64,000 nucleotides of DNA from Acanthamoeba castellanii str. Neff (Eukaryota; Discosea; Longamoebia; Acanthamoebidae): positions 1,254,730 to 1,318,729 of the forward strand of contig NW_004457654.1 of the NCBI RefSeq assembly GCF_000313135.1. The letters are read 5' to 3'. Position numbers and translations under genes: made by a program. Positions 23,253 through 34,669 of the stretch are shown one piece after another. The notes beneath the pieces were generated by a model that saw only the letters and a list, made by a program, of their open reading frames with translations, was not told where the DNA came from and made no database searches. Position 1 is the first letter of the stretch, and every line of letters begins with the position of its first letter.

Positions 23253-23868
23253 TTTGGAATTTCTACAAAAGATGAATTAATCGAAAAAAAAATAAATAAG
23301 TACCACGTAGGATTTATACAAATGTACACCGGACCTAAACAAATAAACAAATACGCCTCCTCTTGCACCACCCTCACCCCTCTCTTCTCGTCTCGTATTC
23401 GTTCGTTATTTCGCTTTTATCTGCGATACGGGAGCATAATTATTTTGCTCTTTTTCTTTCCAATTCTGTTGTAGTTTTCCTCGTCCTGGTCTGCTACCAC
23501 CCTCGCTTCTGCAGGAGAGCCGACAGAGCGGAGCTTGTTTGCTACGCGCCAGTTCGCTGGCTTGTGTCGGTTGCCAGAGTAGCGCCGCAGCCCGGCAATG
23601 CAGCCGTTTTCCAAGCAAACTAGCACTTTAGGGTGCGAGTAGGTAGGGAAGGCACGCGGTACAAGCTGGCGCTTGTTGCTCAGGGAGCCCAGCGCAGGTC
23701 GCACTGTGTGCCGGTTGGGCGGCAGGAGGATCGCCTCGTATCTAATTCTCCTAAGCAGGCAAAAGAAAAGGAGCCTTCACGAGCGCAAACTTGTCAAAAC
23801 ACTCCTACACTCGCTCGAGCAACACCCCGCTCACAGCGAGTACACACACACACAAGAGAAGCGACACC
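23253..23868. promoter_or_regulatory. Divergent intergenic region between the FHA-kinase and the six-segment membrane protein
   Basis: About 615 bases between two outward-pointing start codons. The left half is A/T-rich and the right half is GC-rich. No recognisable protein, RNA gene or repeat array was seen. The plus-strand start has the context ACACCATGG. Confidence 0.5.
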
Positions 23869-26596
23869 ATGGTGAAAAGACAGAGCCAGCACAGCAGGTC
23901 GACCACGGCGGCGATTGCCGCAACTGCCCTACTGAGCACCCTCTGCTTTGTCGTGGCCTTCTCGTCGCGCCGTGCTGGCGATGAAAACACGGGCTTCCTC
24001 ATACAGCGGAGCACTGGTACCTGCCCCCTTGTCTTGTCCAACTCCGACAACAAAAGAACGAAAGCGACAAAGAGCGAAAAAAGAACCAAGCAGTTCTGCA
24101 CGTGCTAACCCCTGGCCAGGCTCTGTGCGACAGCTGACGGGCTTCCAGGAGTCAGCCGCCGATGACGGTCGCACCTTCCTTCAAGCCATGCCCAGGTCCG
24201 TCACCCCCCCCCGCCGTTGCAAAGAAAGTCTCATGATGAGGTATCCATGCAACTAACGTTACCTGGTTACTATCGCCTAGGCGGACGTGGGGCGCCCAGG
24301 ACGTGTCCGACGAGTTCTGCAGCTGGGACGAGCCCTCGCGCTCCTGCAACTGGACCGACTACGCCCAGTCCGTCTCCCTGGTCGCCTTCCCGTCCTTCAT
24401 CGTCGGTAAGCTCGATCGCACACGTACACACCACCGCACACGCACATGCACTCACTTTTGTTGAGTGAATTGCAGGTGTGGTCTTTACGCTGGTGTTGGG
24501 CATTCTCTTCTGCGCGCGGTGCTGTTGCGTCGGCAAACGCTGCTGCCTGCTCCCGTGGAGCGGCTACTCGTTCGAGCCGCTCCTCATCAACGCCGGGCTC
24601 GTCATCTTCGGTATCTGCATCCTCGGCCTGATCGGCCTGGGCGTGCTGGGCAATGTCTGGTCGCACGAGGGCATCAACAACACCTCGGTACTCATTCGGT
24701 GCACTGTGTGCGGTGTGTGCGGTGTGTGGCGGTGTGTGCGATGTGTGCGGTGTGACTGCTGACACACTGTGGCCGCAACAGGACTCGGCGTCCAACTTCA
24801 GCGCGACGGTGATCAACGTCACGACCGACGCCGCAGCGCTTCTGATGGAGATCGAACCCGAGTACGCACAGCAGGCGAATGACGCGATCGCCATGGCCAA
24901 CGACGTGCAGGACAACCTCGACACGGTTCTCGACATTCTCGACAAGGTCGAGCTCGCACGGTACGCGAACAACAAGGCCCAGTCTGTTATGCTGTAAGTT
25001 GTTATTGTTGTTGCTGTGAGAACTGACAAGTCGTGGCGTTACAGATTCGTCTTCTTTCTGGTCATCTATGCCGGGTTGCTGCTCGTGATGCTGTGCACCT
25101 TCGTGTTCGTCTGGTTCTTCCGCAATTTCCTCTTCTGCATGTACGTAGTCCACTGCTCCTTCATATCCAACGCCACCGTCATCCACGACATAATCATCAT
25201 CGACTCAATTCGTTCCACACCACACACAGCAATTTCTGGTATTCGTGGCTGGTCTTCATCTTCATCTTTCTGATCCTCACGCTCTGCGTCGCTCTCGGCA
25301 CTGCGGTGAGCGACGTGTGCGATGTCTACGACGACTCACAGGACGGCAACGTACGCTCGTCCACTCCTCGAGGAGCCTTAATCGCACACTCACGCTCTTT
25401 TCCTCTTATCTTCCGGCTTCCTTCAGAACTCGAGCGTCTTCACCGAGTTCATCGGCTCGGGCTGGGGCGACTGCTCGGCCCTCGAGGAAATCATCAACCC
25501 ACTCTTTGACGTACATCGTCCCCTCCCTCCCCTTTTCGCTTTCGTTCTTTGTTTTTCGCGTTCGTTCTTAGTCTGAATAATGCGCGTCCGTCCAGGAATA
25601 CAATCAAACCGTGATCGAAGGCTGTGAGTACTACGCCAACCTGTGCAACAACACCGCCACCGGGGTCACCAATTGCACGGCGTGCGACACCACGTCCGAC
25701 AAGGCCCTCCTCACCGCTTACACCGTGCGCTCCCCCTTTCTTCTCAACCTTCGCCCAGTGAGGCGCGATGGTTTGCTGATCGGCCTCTCGAATGCGCAGC
25801 TAGTCGACGAAGTGTTCTACTGCGGCACATCGTTGGAGCAGTACTGCCCGAACAACGACGTGTGCGCTACGTGCTCTGGCACTTGTGTGTGCTACAATCA
25901 GTACGCACGGACCTCTCTCGCTCTGGTCTCTTAAGCTCTCTCTCGGTTGAGCTTTGGCTCACATCGCACACAACACGACAAACTGCTGGCCAGGACTCAG
26001 ACGCTCGAGCAGTGCAGCACCTACTGCTTGAACCCCGACTACCGCAATACGTCGGCGGAGGTCGTGCAGTACGCCGAGCTGGTATGCCTCCAAGCTTCAA
26101 CCTCCCCCCACGATGGCTGCATTGCGCTACGCACGATGTTGATTTCTGGGGATGTACCCGACCAGATGACGGAACTGGACGCCATGATCGCACGGGTCAA
26201 GCCCTACGCCGGCTGCCAGCTCATTACGCGCTTCGTGGAGGCCACCAACGAACCCCTTTGCGTTGAGTACCTGTACGTCATCGCCAATTTTCGCGTCCGC
26301 TGTTACGCCACATCTGAGTTGAGGCCTCACCTGTTTTGTTTTCCCCTGACCTTGAAGGTCGGGAGACTTCTTGCTGGTAGTCTCCGCCATCGGCGTGTGC
26401 GTGTTGTGGCTGTTCTACCAGCTTCTACTCCTGCTCGCCTTCGAACGGTGCGATCATCCCTTTCTCTAGAGGGCACACAACACGACTACACAAATGGAAC
26501 GATTTTTCTGACTCCCCCTTGAATGTGCTGTGGTGGTACAGAGCGAGCCTGCGATTTGACTCTGAAGGCGACGATGACCTCTACCCACTCTCATGA
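23869..26596 (+). CDS. Multi-pass membrane protein with prominin/tweety-like layout
   Basis: Not recognised as a named family. About 14 short exons with GTAC-type donors can be joined from ATG 23869 to TGA 26594-26596. Predicted layout: signal-anchor (AAIAATALLSTLCFVVAF); a lumenal loop; TM2 (SFIVGVVFTLVLGILFCARC) followed by a cysteine cluster CARCCCVGKRCC; TM3 (LVIFGICILGLIGLGVL); a large glycosylatable loop (NNTS, NFSATVINVT); TM4 (FFLVIYAGLLLVMLCTFVF); TM5 (WLVFIFIFLILTLCVALG); a second large cysteine-rich loop (CGTSLEQYCPN, CATCSGTCVC); TM6 (FLLVVSAIGVCVLWLFYQLL); and a short acidic tail SEGDDDLYPLS. Cys after TM2 and two large loops recall prominins and tweety proteins, which organise membrane protrusions or conduct chloride. 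That resemblance is topological only. Confidence 0.72.
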
Positions 26597-26803
26597 GCTG
26601 GAGGGAATGGGGCTATGGGGGCACACAGGCGATCATCCCATAGACAGCGACGATGCTGCTGCTGCGGGCAGGTGCGCAGATGAGCGCGCCTGACTACCTA
26701 CTGTAGTGTACTTTGTTTCGTGTACTTTTGTTTTTTGCAAAGACTGAGTGTAAGGGTGGCGCCTGTTTATTGGGGGGGGGGTTCAGCCTTGGCTGCAGCT
26801 GGC
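26597..26803. other. Convergent 3' intergenic region
   Basis: About 200 bases between two stop codons facing each other. It contains 3' untranslated sequence for both genes and a G-run at about 26771-26780. No gene is visible. Confidence 0.5.
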
Positions 26804-29800
26804 CTAGCCCTGCTTGCGTCCGCCCCCGCGGGCCTTCGGTTGGTCGGGGGTGGGGCTCGGGAAAGCGCGGCTCACGGGCGTGATGGTCACACGATCGGCC
26901 GGCAGGAGGCGCATGAGCGTGTCCAGGTGCACCTTCAGCGCGCGACTGTGCGACACACGCAACACGACACGACACGACACGACGCGGGTGCGGCAGGTGA
27001 GCGACAGCACGACAATACGACAGGCGAGGCGCGCGTGTGGGTACTCTTGGCTGATGACCGAGGGGGACTTCTTGCCGGTCTTGATGCTGTCACACTGCAG
27101 GGCGCCACAGTTGGCGTAGAAGACGGGGTCCTGCTCCGCGCTACCGACCAGCGCGCTGTCGACGATCGTCATCAACGGCTTCCTACATTGTCGCAGGCAC
27201 ACCAGCGTCAGCAACAATTGCAGCGTGTGCATGTGATGTGTGTGTGTGCGTGTGTGTGTGATGTGTGTGCGTGCGTGTGTGTGTCGTGCGTGCGTGCGTG
27301 CGTGCGTGCGGTGGTGTGAGACCAAACCTGTGGTAAAATGAAGGGAAATAGAGGGCCGTGAAGCCGGTGCGGTGGAAGATGGCCTCGTGGGAGGCCAGCG
27401 CCACGAGGCTCCTGGAGCCATCGCTCTCCTGGTACTCGTCGCCGAAGAGGATCTGCTTCAGGCGGTGCTCGTCCACTTGACGGTCTCCATTCACCAGCAC
27501 CAGCACCAGCTCGTACGCCCCATTCTTGTAGGCGTGTCTCCTGCAGCCATTTTTATGGTCATTTATTATTATTATTAAGTATTATTTAATTGGTATTATC
27601 ATTATTATTATTATTTGTGCGGTGGTGTTGGTGGTACCCCTTGGGTGCGGTGAATTTGAAGAAGACCACTTCCTTGAGCACCTGTTGGGGCGCTACGTTC
27701 AGAATCTGCGCCAGGTCGGCCGAGCTCGTCTTCCACAGCGCATCGGCGAGGCCTGCTATCCAGTTCATCACGTCATCGTCACCACCACCACCACCGTCAT
27801 CACCGACATCGTCATCAGCATCAGTGAGGCTCAGCGAATGACCGGAAGGGGTCGGGCGGGCGGTACCGTCGCGATGATGCGGATACTTTCGCTCGAACTC
27901 GACCACCTCGAAGGTCTCGCCCTTCTTGGCCAGGTAGTCGAGCAGCGCCCGGCTCCGCAGCGGGACCGTGGTCGACGGGTCGGCGCAGCCCATGGCCACC
28001 AGGTCCACCATCGCGGCCCAGAACAGCGACCGCCACAGCTTCTCGGCCTTGTCGAGGCTCATCTGCGCATCAACGCCGTGCTCGCCATCATCGTCTTCTT
28101 GTTCAGCTTCAGCCTCGGCTTCGTCATTGGTGGTGGCAGTCGTGTTCGTGTTCGTCTTCTTGTGCGTCTTGGTGTGGGCGATGCGGCGCTGGCGAGTTTG
28201 CGTGGCTGCGAGGATGGCGAGACGCCGCTCGGCCTCGCGGGCCACCATCGCGGGCGATTGCGCGGCTTGCCAGATGCGCTGGACCTCCTTCTCGGCCGCG
28301 ACCACGCCGGCGTCGCTCAGGTAGACGAAGTTGTCCGAGTGCGACACCTCCTCGAGGTTCCTTCGAATGTACTCCCCACAACGCTGCGCCAGACCTGTCA
28401 CGTCGTTGCATAGCGTTGAGCGTGCACCACACACACACACACACACACACACACGACACACACGACACACACGACACACACGACACACACGACACACACG
28501 ACACACAGCGAGAGACGCACCTGTGGCGTTGTGGAAGAGGGCGATGTCGTAGATGAGGCACACGTTGTCGCCGTCAAGGACGTCGCTGAGCAGCTGCTCG
28601 CAGATGGCCTTGAGGTGGAGGTCCGAGGGTCCGGCGCTCTGCAGAGGGTTGACGAGCGACGTCGCGCCGTACTGGTGGCACACGGGCACGAGCTCCACCG
28701 CGGCGTCGGGCGTGAGCAGGCTCCAGTCCCGCAGCGTCGCGCTGTAGAGGTAGTCCAGGAAGAGGCCGAACGAAGCCGCCGATGCCTGCGTGTCGTACGG
28801 TCAAACATGTGAACATACCATCTTCTGTCACACGTGATTGCCAAATGGTGTGCGCTCGTGCGTGCGTGCGTGGGCTGACCTGGGTGATGGCGATTTCCGA
28901 CTGGAAGCTCTCGGCGAGACCGCTGCCGAACATGCGCGCAAAGTAGGCACTGCGCGCTGCGAGGATCGCCTGGAAGTTGTCGGTTGTTAAGGTGGTGGCG
29001 GTGGCGGCGGTGGCGGTGGTGGTGGTGTGCACCTTGTGAGCGTGGAACCGTTGTCCGTCGACGAGGAGGGTGACGTCGGCGAAGAGCGGGCTGTGGCGGG
29101 CAGCGAGGATGGGCTTGGGCGGCGGTGGGTTCTTGTCGGTCACTGAGTCTTGGTGTGGTTCCGGCAGAATCCAGCACGAATCACTCGACCTGGCAGCACA
29201 CAGCACACATGACACGCACAACACACGACACACACGACAGGTTCGCACGCACGTGTGAGATTCCAAGCGAAAGGTGTTGCATAGGTCGTGCGCAACGGAT
29301 GCGAGCGTACTCTTTCCAGGCTTTGGCGGTCATCAGGCCAGGAATGTTGTAGTGCTCGGCAAACGAGAGGAGCCTGACCTTGTCCTCCCGGGTCACGCCG
29401 GGCGTCGTCACCGCGCCCGTGTACAAGAACTCCTGCACCACGAGCACCGCCATCACCGAGTTGTCATGTGCGGGTGAGTCGCGCAATCGATCGTCGTTGT
29501 TCATCGCGAGCTGAGAGCGGCCGAGAGTACGAGACACAGCTTGAATATGTGGGGCTCGATCTCGATGGTGGCCGTCGCTGGCGGTGGTGGTGCGGCCGCG
29601 TTGTCGGCCGAAGCCGTGTGGTCCTCGACCGAGAGCAGCGAGGCGAACAACATGGGCGCCGTCTGAAGGTAAAGAAGAAGGAGAGATCCACGTTACAACC
29701 CACGTTAAACACAAAAGAAGATAAAATAGAAGAAGATGTAGGCCACGGGCGCCCGTACGTGGTAGATGATGACTTTGTGGGCGTGGAACGACTGCGCCGC

Positions 29801-30053
29801 AGGGCGGTCCTGTCCGCCGCTGCCGCTGCTGGCGTCGGCCGGCTTCTGGTTGGGGTCGACCGCGCGAAAGACGACATCGGCGTAGGGCGAGGAGTCGGCC
29901 CCGCTCAGGAGAGACCACAGGTCCAGCTGCAGCTGCTTGTACCCTACCGCGTGTAAAATCGATTTTGTATTTTAAAATGCATAAATCATAAGGTGATCGA
30001 ACGCAAAAGAAAGCTTCGCAAGATGGCGTACCCAGGGCGGTCGGTGAAGCCAT
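26804..30053 (-). CDS. Protein with two BTB/POZ domains and a C-terminal extension
   Basis: BTB domains mediate dimerisation and often recruit Cullin-3 ligases. The first exon is only 22 bases (ATG at 30053, MASPTALG), then an 88-base intron (29944-30031). The reading continues YKQLQLDLWSLLSGADSSPY into BTB 1: ADVVFRAVDPN, the QSFHAHKVIIYH core, then VVQEFLYTGAVTTPGVTRED and LSFAEHYNIPGLM. BTB 2 begins SPLFADVTLLVDGQRFHAHK, with a Thr-rich insert (TTTTATAATATTLTTDN) before FQAILAARSAYFARMFGSGL, then FGLFLDYLYSAT and ELVPVCHQYGATSLVNPL. A BACK-like helical part, an Asp/Glu/Thr-rich insert and a C-terminal region (FGDEYQESDGSRSLVALASH) of unknown fold follow. It ends in a basic tail KARGGGRKQG. 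Role as a ubiquitin-ligase adaptor is an inference. Confidence 0.82.
27236..27310. repeat. GT/GTGC microsatellite, intronic
   Basis: (GT)n blocks followed by five GTGC tetramers, in an intron near the 3' end of the BTB gene. Confidence 0.85.
28430..28508. repeat. (CA)n followed by a 9-bp tandem repeat (CACACACGA), intronic
   Basis: A (CA)n run leads into about six copies of a 9-base unit, in an intron of the BTB gene. On the sense strand the unit is TCGTGTGTG, the same word family as the other arrays. Confidence 0.92.
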
Positions 30054-30184
30054 CTAGAGGCGGAACAGCTTCCAGCGACTGGACAGAGTGCAGGGGTTTG
30101 TGCGACTTTGACCTTAATTTCCTGCTTTCCCTTCCCATTTCTTTTCTCTCTTTTAAGTTCAGTTCAGCCAAACCCAACACAAGA

Positions 30185-30865
30185 GGTTGGCGATGGAACT
30201 GGTGGAGTTGGTCGGGTTCGTCCTCGGCCACGTCGACCACGGTCACCCTGCCCGCCTGCCGCGCCGTGCAGCCGATGGAACCACGCCCTCTCCACGACCT
30301 ACCGCGAAGTCAGAGATGTGTCTGCCTTACTGCCCTACCGCCCCTGATCGCTGCAGCCAGCCCCACCAGCTACTACGCTAAGAAGGTGGCCAGGAAGGGC
30401 TGGCTCCCGGTACTGCAATGGGCGCGTGCCAACGGCTGCCTGTGGGACCACTGGACCTGCGCCGTTGCCGCCGGCCATCTCGAGCTGCTTCCATGGACCC
30501 GGGCCAACGGCTGCCCGTGGGACACCTGCAACGCCGCGCGCAAAGGCCGACTCGAGGTGCTCAAGTGGGCGCCCGCCAACGGCTGCGAGTGGGACAGCTG
30601 TACGTGCGCAGCCAGGAGCGGCCATCTTGAGGTCCTGCCTTGGCTGCGGGCCAACGGCTGCCTGTGGGACTCAGAGACCTGCGCCCTCGCCGGTAATCTC
30701 GAGCTGCTCCAGTGGGCGTGGGCCAACGGCATGCGCTAACGCCAGCGATCGAGCCACCTCGAGGTGCTCAAGTGAGTGGGACGAGCGGTGGTGTGCCTAT
30801 GCAGCCTGGGGCGGCCATCTCGCTGCTGCAGTGGGCACGCGCCCACGACGCCCCAGCGTAAGCTG
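30185..30865 (+). pseudogene. Decayed F-box/ankyrin-repeat gene
   Basis: From about 30350 to 30739 one frame holds five ankyrin-like units of the WARANGC type: VLQWARANGCLWDHWTCAVA, then LLPWTRANGCPWDTCNAA, then LKWAPANGCEWDSCTCAARS, then LPWLRANGCLWDSETCA, then LQWAWANGMR ending at TAA 30737-30739. Homology continues past this stop in other frames: HLEVLK, then WDERWCAYAAWGGH, then ISLLQWARAHDAP. Upstream, an F-box-like segment is also split over frames: MELVELVGFVLGHVDHGHPA in one, RWNHALSTTYREVRDVSALL in another. At least three frame changes and a stop indicate a relic rather than a spliced gene, since the breaks have no splice sites I could use. Such ankyrin families are common in Acanthamoeba and its giant viruses. 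Confidence 0.7.
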
Positions 30866-30963
30866 CGCAGATCAAGAAATGTTTCAAATACCAAGTCTGA
30901 CGCGGCTACAAAGCCCCGGATTGGATGGAATTCAAAAAATGAAATAAATAGACACTGGGCGGG

Positions 30964-33490
30964 TCAGATGTCGTGTTTGCCCTGGGCGATGGCGTCGGCG
31001 AGCTGGCGGTCGAGGCGGGTGAAGCTGCCCGAGGCGGTGTGCTTGCCGGGGTAGGTCACGAGGTAGATGGCGTCCGTGATGGCCTCGGGGTCGAAGCCCT
31101 GCTTGACGAGGTGGGCCTTGTTGTGCTTGAACGTGCTCGTCGTGTCGATCTCGCCCATCACGCGCACAAACACCGGACGAGCGTAGGCCGGCAGCTGCTC
31201 GGTGACCACCTTGAGGTACTGCTCCACGTCGAGCGTCGTCCCGGGCGTGGGCGCGATCGCCGCCATGCCTGCAACCACCAAGCGATCAATATTTGTAACT
31301 AAGAACAAAAAAAACAAAAGTAATGGAATTAATAAATAAAAATAACACTTACCGGCGCGTCCATCCTTGCCGGGGATCGGCACGCCGTAGACGGTGACCT
31401 CCACGATGTTCGGCAGCGAGTTGATGACCATCTCCACCTCGGACGTGGCCACGTTCTCTCCCTTCCACCGGAACGTGTCGCCGATGCTGCATGCACGGAA
31501 GAGAAAATGTCGAGCTTAACATGAGTGCCACGCGACACACACGACACACGAAACGACACACAACACACACGACATATGAGTGGTTGAAACTCACCGATCA
31601 ACAAAGTAGAAGTAGCCCAGGAAGTCCTTGGCCAGCAGGTCGCCCGTGCGGAACCACTGGTCGCCCTTCTCGAACACGTCGGTAAGGATCTTCTTCTTTG
31701 TCGCCTGCGGGTCCGTGTACCCGTCGAAGTTGCCTGCACGTGCGGTGCGGTGCGGTGCGGTAAGCTATCGGTCATGACCCGGATCGGTCTGTAGTTGAGT
31801 GAGATGAGTGAGATTACCGGTCATCTTGTTGGGGTCGTTGTCGATACGGCCGATGCCTTCGCCCACCTCGCCGACGGGGCATTCGATGCAGAAACCGTCG
31901 GCCGTCCGAATGTGGGCGTCGTTCTCCACGTCGTACTTGATCAGCCGGAACGGCACCGCCGGCCGCAGGAAATAGGGGAGCTGACCGCACGCACCCGCCT
32001 TTGATGTGCACCGGCACCGCACCGGTGTTAGTTACCATGCGACCGCGCACACGCACACACACGCAGACGCACCACCGCACACGCACACACTGATGGGGAG
32101 AGTACCCGGCCGTTGTAGTTGAGAAGGCCGATGTTGCCCTCTGTAGCGCCGTAGAATTCGAGAATGGTTTCGATGCCGAATCGCTTGCGGAAGCCGTCCC
32201 AAATGTCTCCGCGCAATCCGTTACCTGCACAGTGAACCGCAAGCAAGCAAGCAATCAATTAATGACATAAGAAAATCATTCTAATATATATAAATATATA
32301 TAAATAGAATATAAAAGGAGGACGTGCCGATCATGAAGCGAATGGGGTGTTGGTTGTCCTTGGGCGAGGGCGGTTGAGCGTAGAGATACCGGCACAACTC
32401 GCCGATGTAAATGAATCCGGTGGCGCCTGAGATCACACTACAATCAATCCTCGAAGCGCTTCTTACGTGGATACTAGCGTGGGCGGCGTGGCGTGGCGTG
32501 GCGTGGCGTGGCGTGGCGTGGCGTGGCGTGCGTGCGGTGGTGTCAGCGCGCGTGTGCCGCGTTTGGGCATGTGGAAGCACGCACGGTATTTGCGAGCGTC
32601 GTCCCAGAAGGCCGAGGCGGAGAACTTGCGGCGCAGGACGATGGCTCCTCCCGCCATCCATGCCGACAGAGAGAGCGTGCCACCATTCGAGTGGTAGGCG
32701 GGAAGCGTTACGTAGATTCTGCACGAACGGTCGCAGCCGTGTTAACCACTTCTACGCGTGCGCACACGGCACACACGACACGACACGACACACATGCGGC
32801 ACGGCGTGGTGGTGTTACCTGTCCCTGGAGGTGAGGTTGGCGAATCGGTACCAGAGCTGCATGTAGCCCCAGACCTTCTTGTGGCTCACCTTACACGGCT
32901 TGGGCAGGCCGGTGGTGCCGGACGTGTAGATGAGGAACAGCGGATCCACCATCTTCACCTGTTTTGAGGTCGTCAAACTCAGCAGCCGCCACGACAAAGA
33001 AAACGAAAACGAAATAAAGAACGAAGAAAGAACAAATAGAACGAAGAGAGAGATAGAGAGAGAGAGATGGCGTACGCCTGCGCGAAGCGATGACGGAGTG
33101 TTGTATTCGTCGTGCGCGGAGAGTCGCACGTCCATGTCCTTGGCCCACTGCCACGCGAGCGGATTGGGCGCGGTGGCCTCGCGGCCCTGGAAGACCCACA
33201 CGGACCACTCGCCCTCATCGACCGTCTTCAGAGTCTGCCGGGTGGTCTCGAAGTGGTCCAGCTGCTCGGGTCCGATGATCAGCGTGCGCGCCTGGGAGAC
33301 CTTGAGCACGTGCTCCAGCGGCTTGCCGTTCAGGTTGGTGTTGATCAGCGCCGTCGTCACGCCCAACTGAACCACGACAACGCCGTAGCCATCACAATCA
33401 CAAGCCGCAACGCCCAAGAGTTCAGTGGGTGCAACGTTGTGTGTGTGTGTTGTGTGTGTGTTGTGTGTGTGTGTGTGTTGTGTGTGCGTG

Positions 33491-33522
<32 letters not shown>

Positions 33523-34468
33523 TGCGTGCGTTCAGCCAGGAGAGTGGGTACCTTGGCCATGCCGAGCCACGTGATGAAGAACTCGGGCCGGTTCTGCATG
33601 AAGAGGGCCACTACATCGCCGGCCTTGAGCTGGGCATCCTCGCGACCCCAGTTCGCGACCCTGCGTGGAAATAAGAATAAGGTGGGATTGTGCGTGCGAC
33701 GTTTCTCACACCACGCACACGACACTCGCAAGCAGGCAAACCTGTTGGCGGCGTGGTTGAGTTCGCCGTAGGTGTAGGACTGGTCCTCGAAGAGCAGCGC
33801 CACGTTCTGGACGAATTGCTTCGACACGTCCTCCCACGTGTCCGCCAGCGTGTACGGGTTCCTCCTCAGTGCTATTTTGTAAAATTAGTATAAAATTATA
33901 AAAATTAACATAATTATTAGAACAACAAATTAGTTTATAATGTTTACAAATTAAAATAATTAAATGCGAACTATTTTCTAATAATTAGTTAATAAATTAA
34001 AATAGAAAATGAAAGCGAAGCTGCACCCGAGTGGAGGTCGAGGCCCATCTTGATGACGCTGGTGACCATCTTCGCTCCGGTCTTGTACACGCGCAGGCGT
34101 TCGCCCAGCGACTCCAGCGCTCCCATCTCCTGGCCGAGGAGCTTTCCGGAAGATGAAGCAGCAGCCTCTTCGGCCGTCGACGGCTTGTCGGCCACGACGT
34201 AGGCGAGCGACAGGAGTGCCTCGTCCGCGCGTGCGAGCGATCGCTCATCCAAACCACGCTCGAGCGTCATCATCGATTCAGTCGCCCCGGAGAGATGAGC
34301 CTCCATGCACCGCAAGCGTCGCGCCGCCCTCTTCGTGAGCATCATCGCCTGATCTTCCTCCATCATCTCCACGCTGGCGGTTGTGTTGAGCTTCTCTCGG
34401 TGAACGAAGACGAAGGCCAACGTCGAGGCTAATTCCACGGAGGCCAACGGAAACTTTCCTGCTTCCAC
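30964..34468 (-). CDS. FATP/SLC27-type very-long-chain acyl-CoA synthetase
   Basis: Activates long and very long fatty acids to acyl-CoA with ATP at membranes. The adenylate-forming core is complete: AMP-binding motif [42 protein letters not shown] (typical of FATPs), [25 protein letters not shown] with GYFYFVD, the hinge [19 protein letters not shown], and the C-terminal domain ending [20 protein letters not shown]. The core begins at [19 protein letters not shown]. In front of it, one exon (34468 to about 34028) encodes about 145 helical residues with no recognised domain ([20 protein letters not shown]). The intron between them (about 33878-34027) is strongly AT-rich, unlike most introns here. 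Stop TGA is at 30964-30966. The start at 34468 is the first Met of that open exon, and an upstream exon is possible. Confidence 0.9.
32484..32530. repeat. 5-bp tandem repeat (GGCGT), about 9 copies, intronic
   Basis: Perfect pentamer array in an intron of the acyl-CoA synthetase gene. Confidence 0.92.
33440..33532. repeat. GT and GTGC microsatellite, intronic
   Basis: (GT)n blocks with TT breaks followed by six GTGC tetramers, in an intron of the acyl-CoA synthetase gene. Confidence 0.87.
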
Positions 34469-34669
34469 TCCGGAGAGAAAGGAACGTTTCTCTTCTTCTT
34501 GAGCTTCTTGTTGCGCATTATCTCTATTAATTATAACTATTACTTATTTATGCCATGAGACGGACGCGTCTTGTTATCTACAGGATATGTACAGATGAAG
34601 CGATGGAGCTGATGATGAAGTAAGCAAGCAACAACAACTGCTGGTTGCTTCCTAGGTGCGGTGTCGTTG

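Noticed and set aside
30185..30865. Viral insertion carrying the ankyrin repeats
   Set aside because: No viral core gene, terminal repeat or composition break flanks it. The family is also abundant in amoeba genomes, so host origin is at least as likely.
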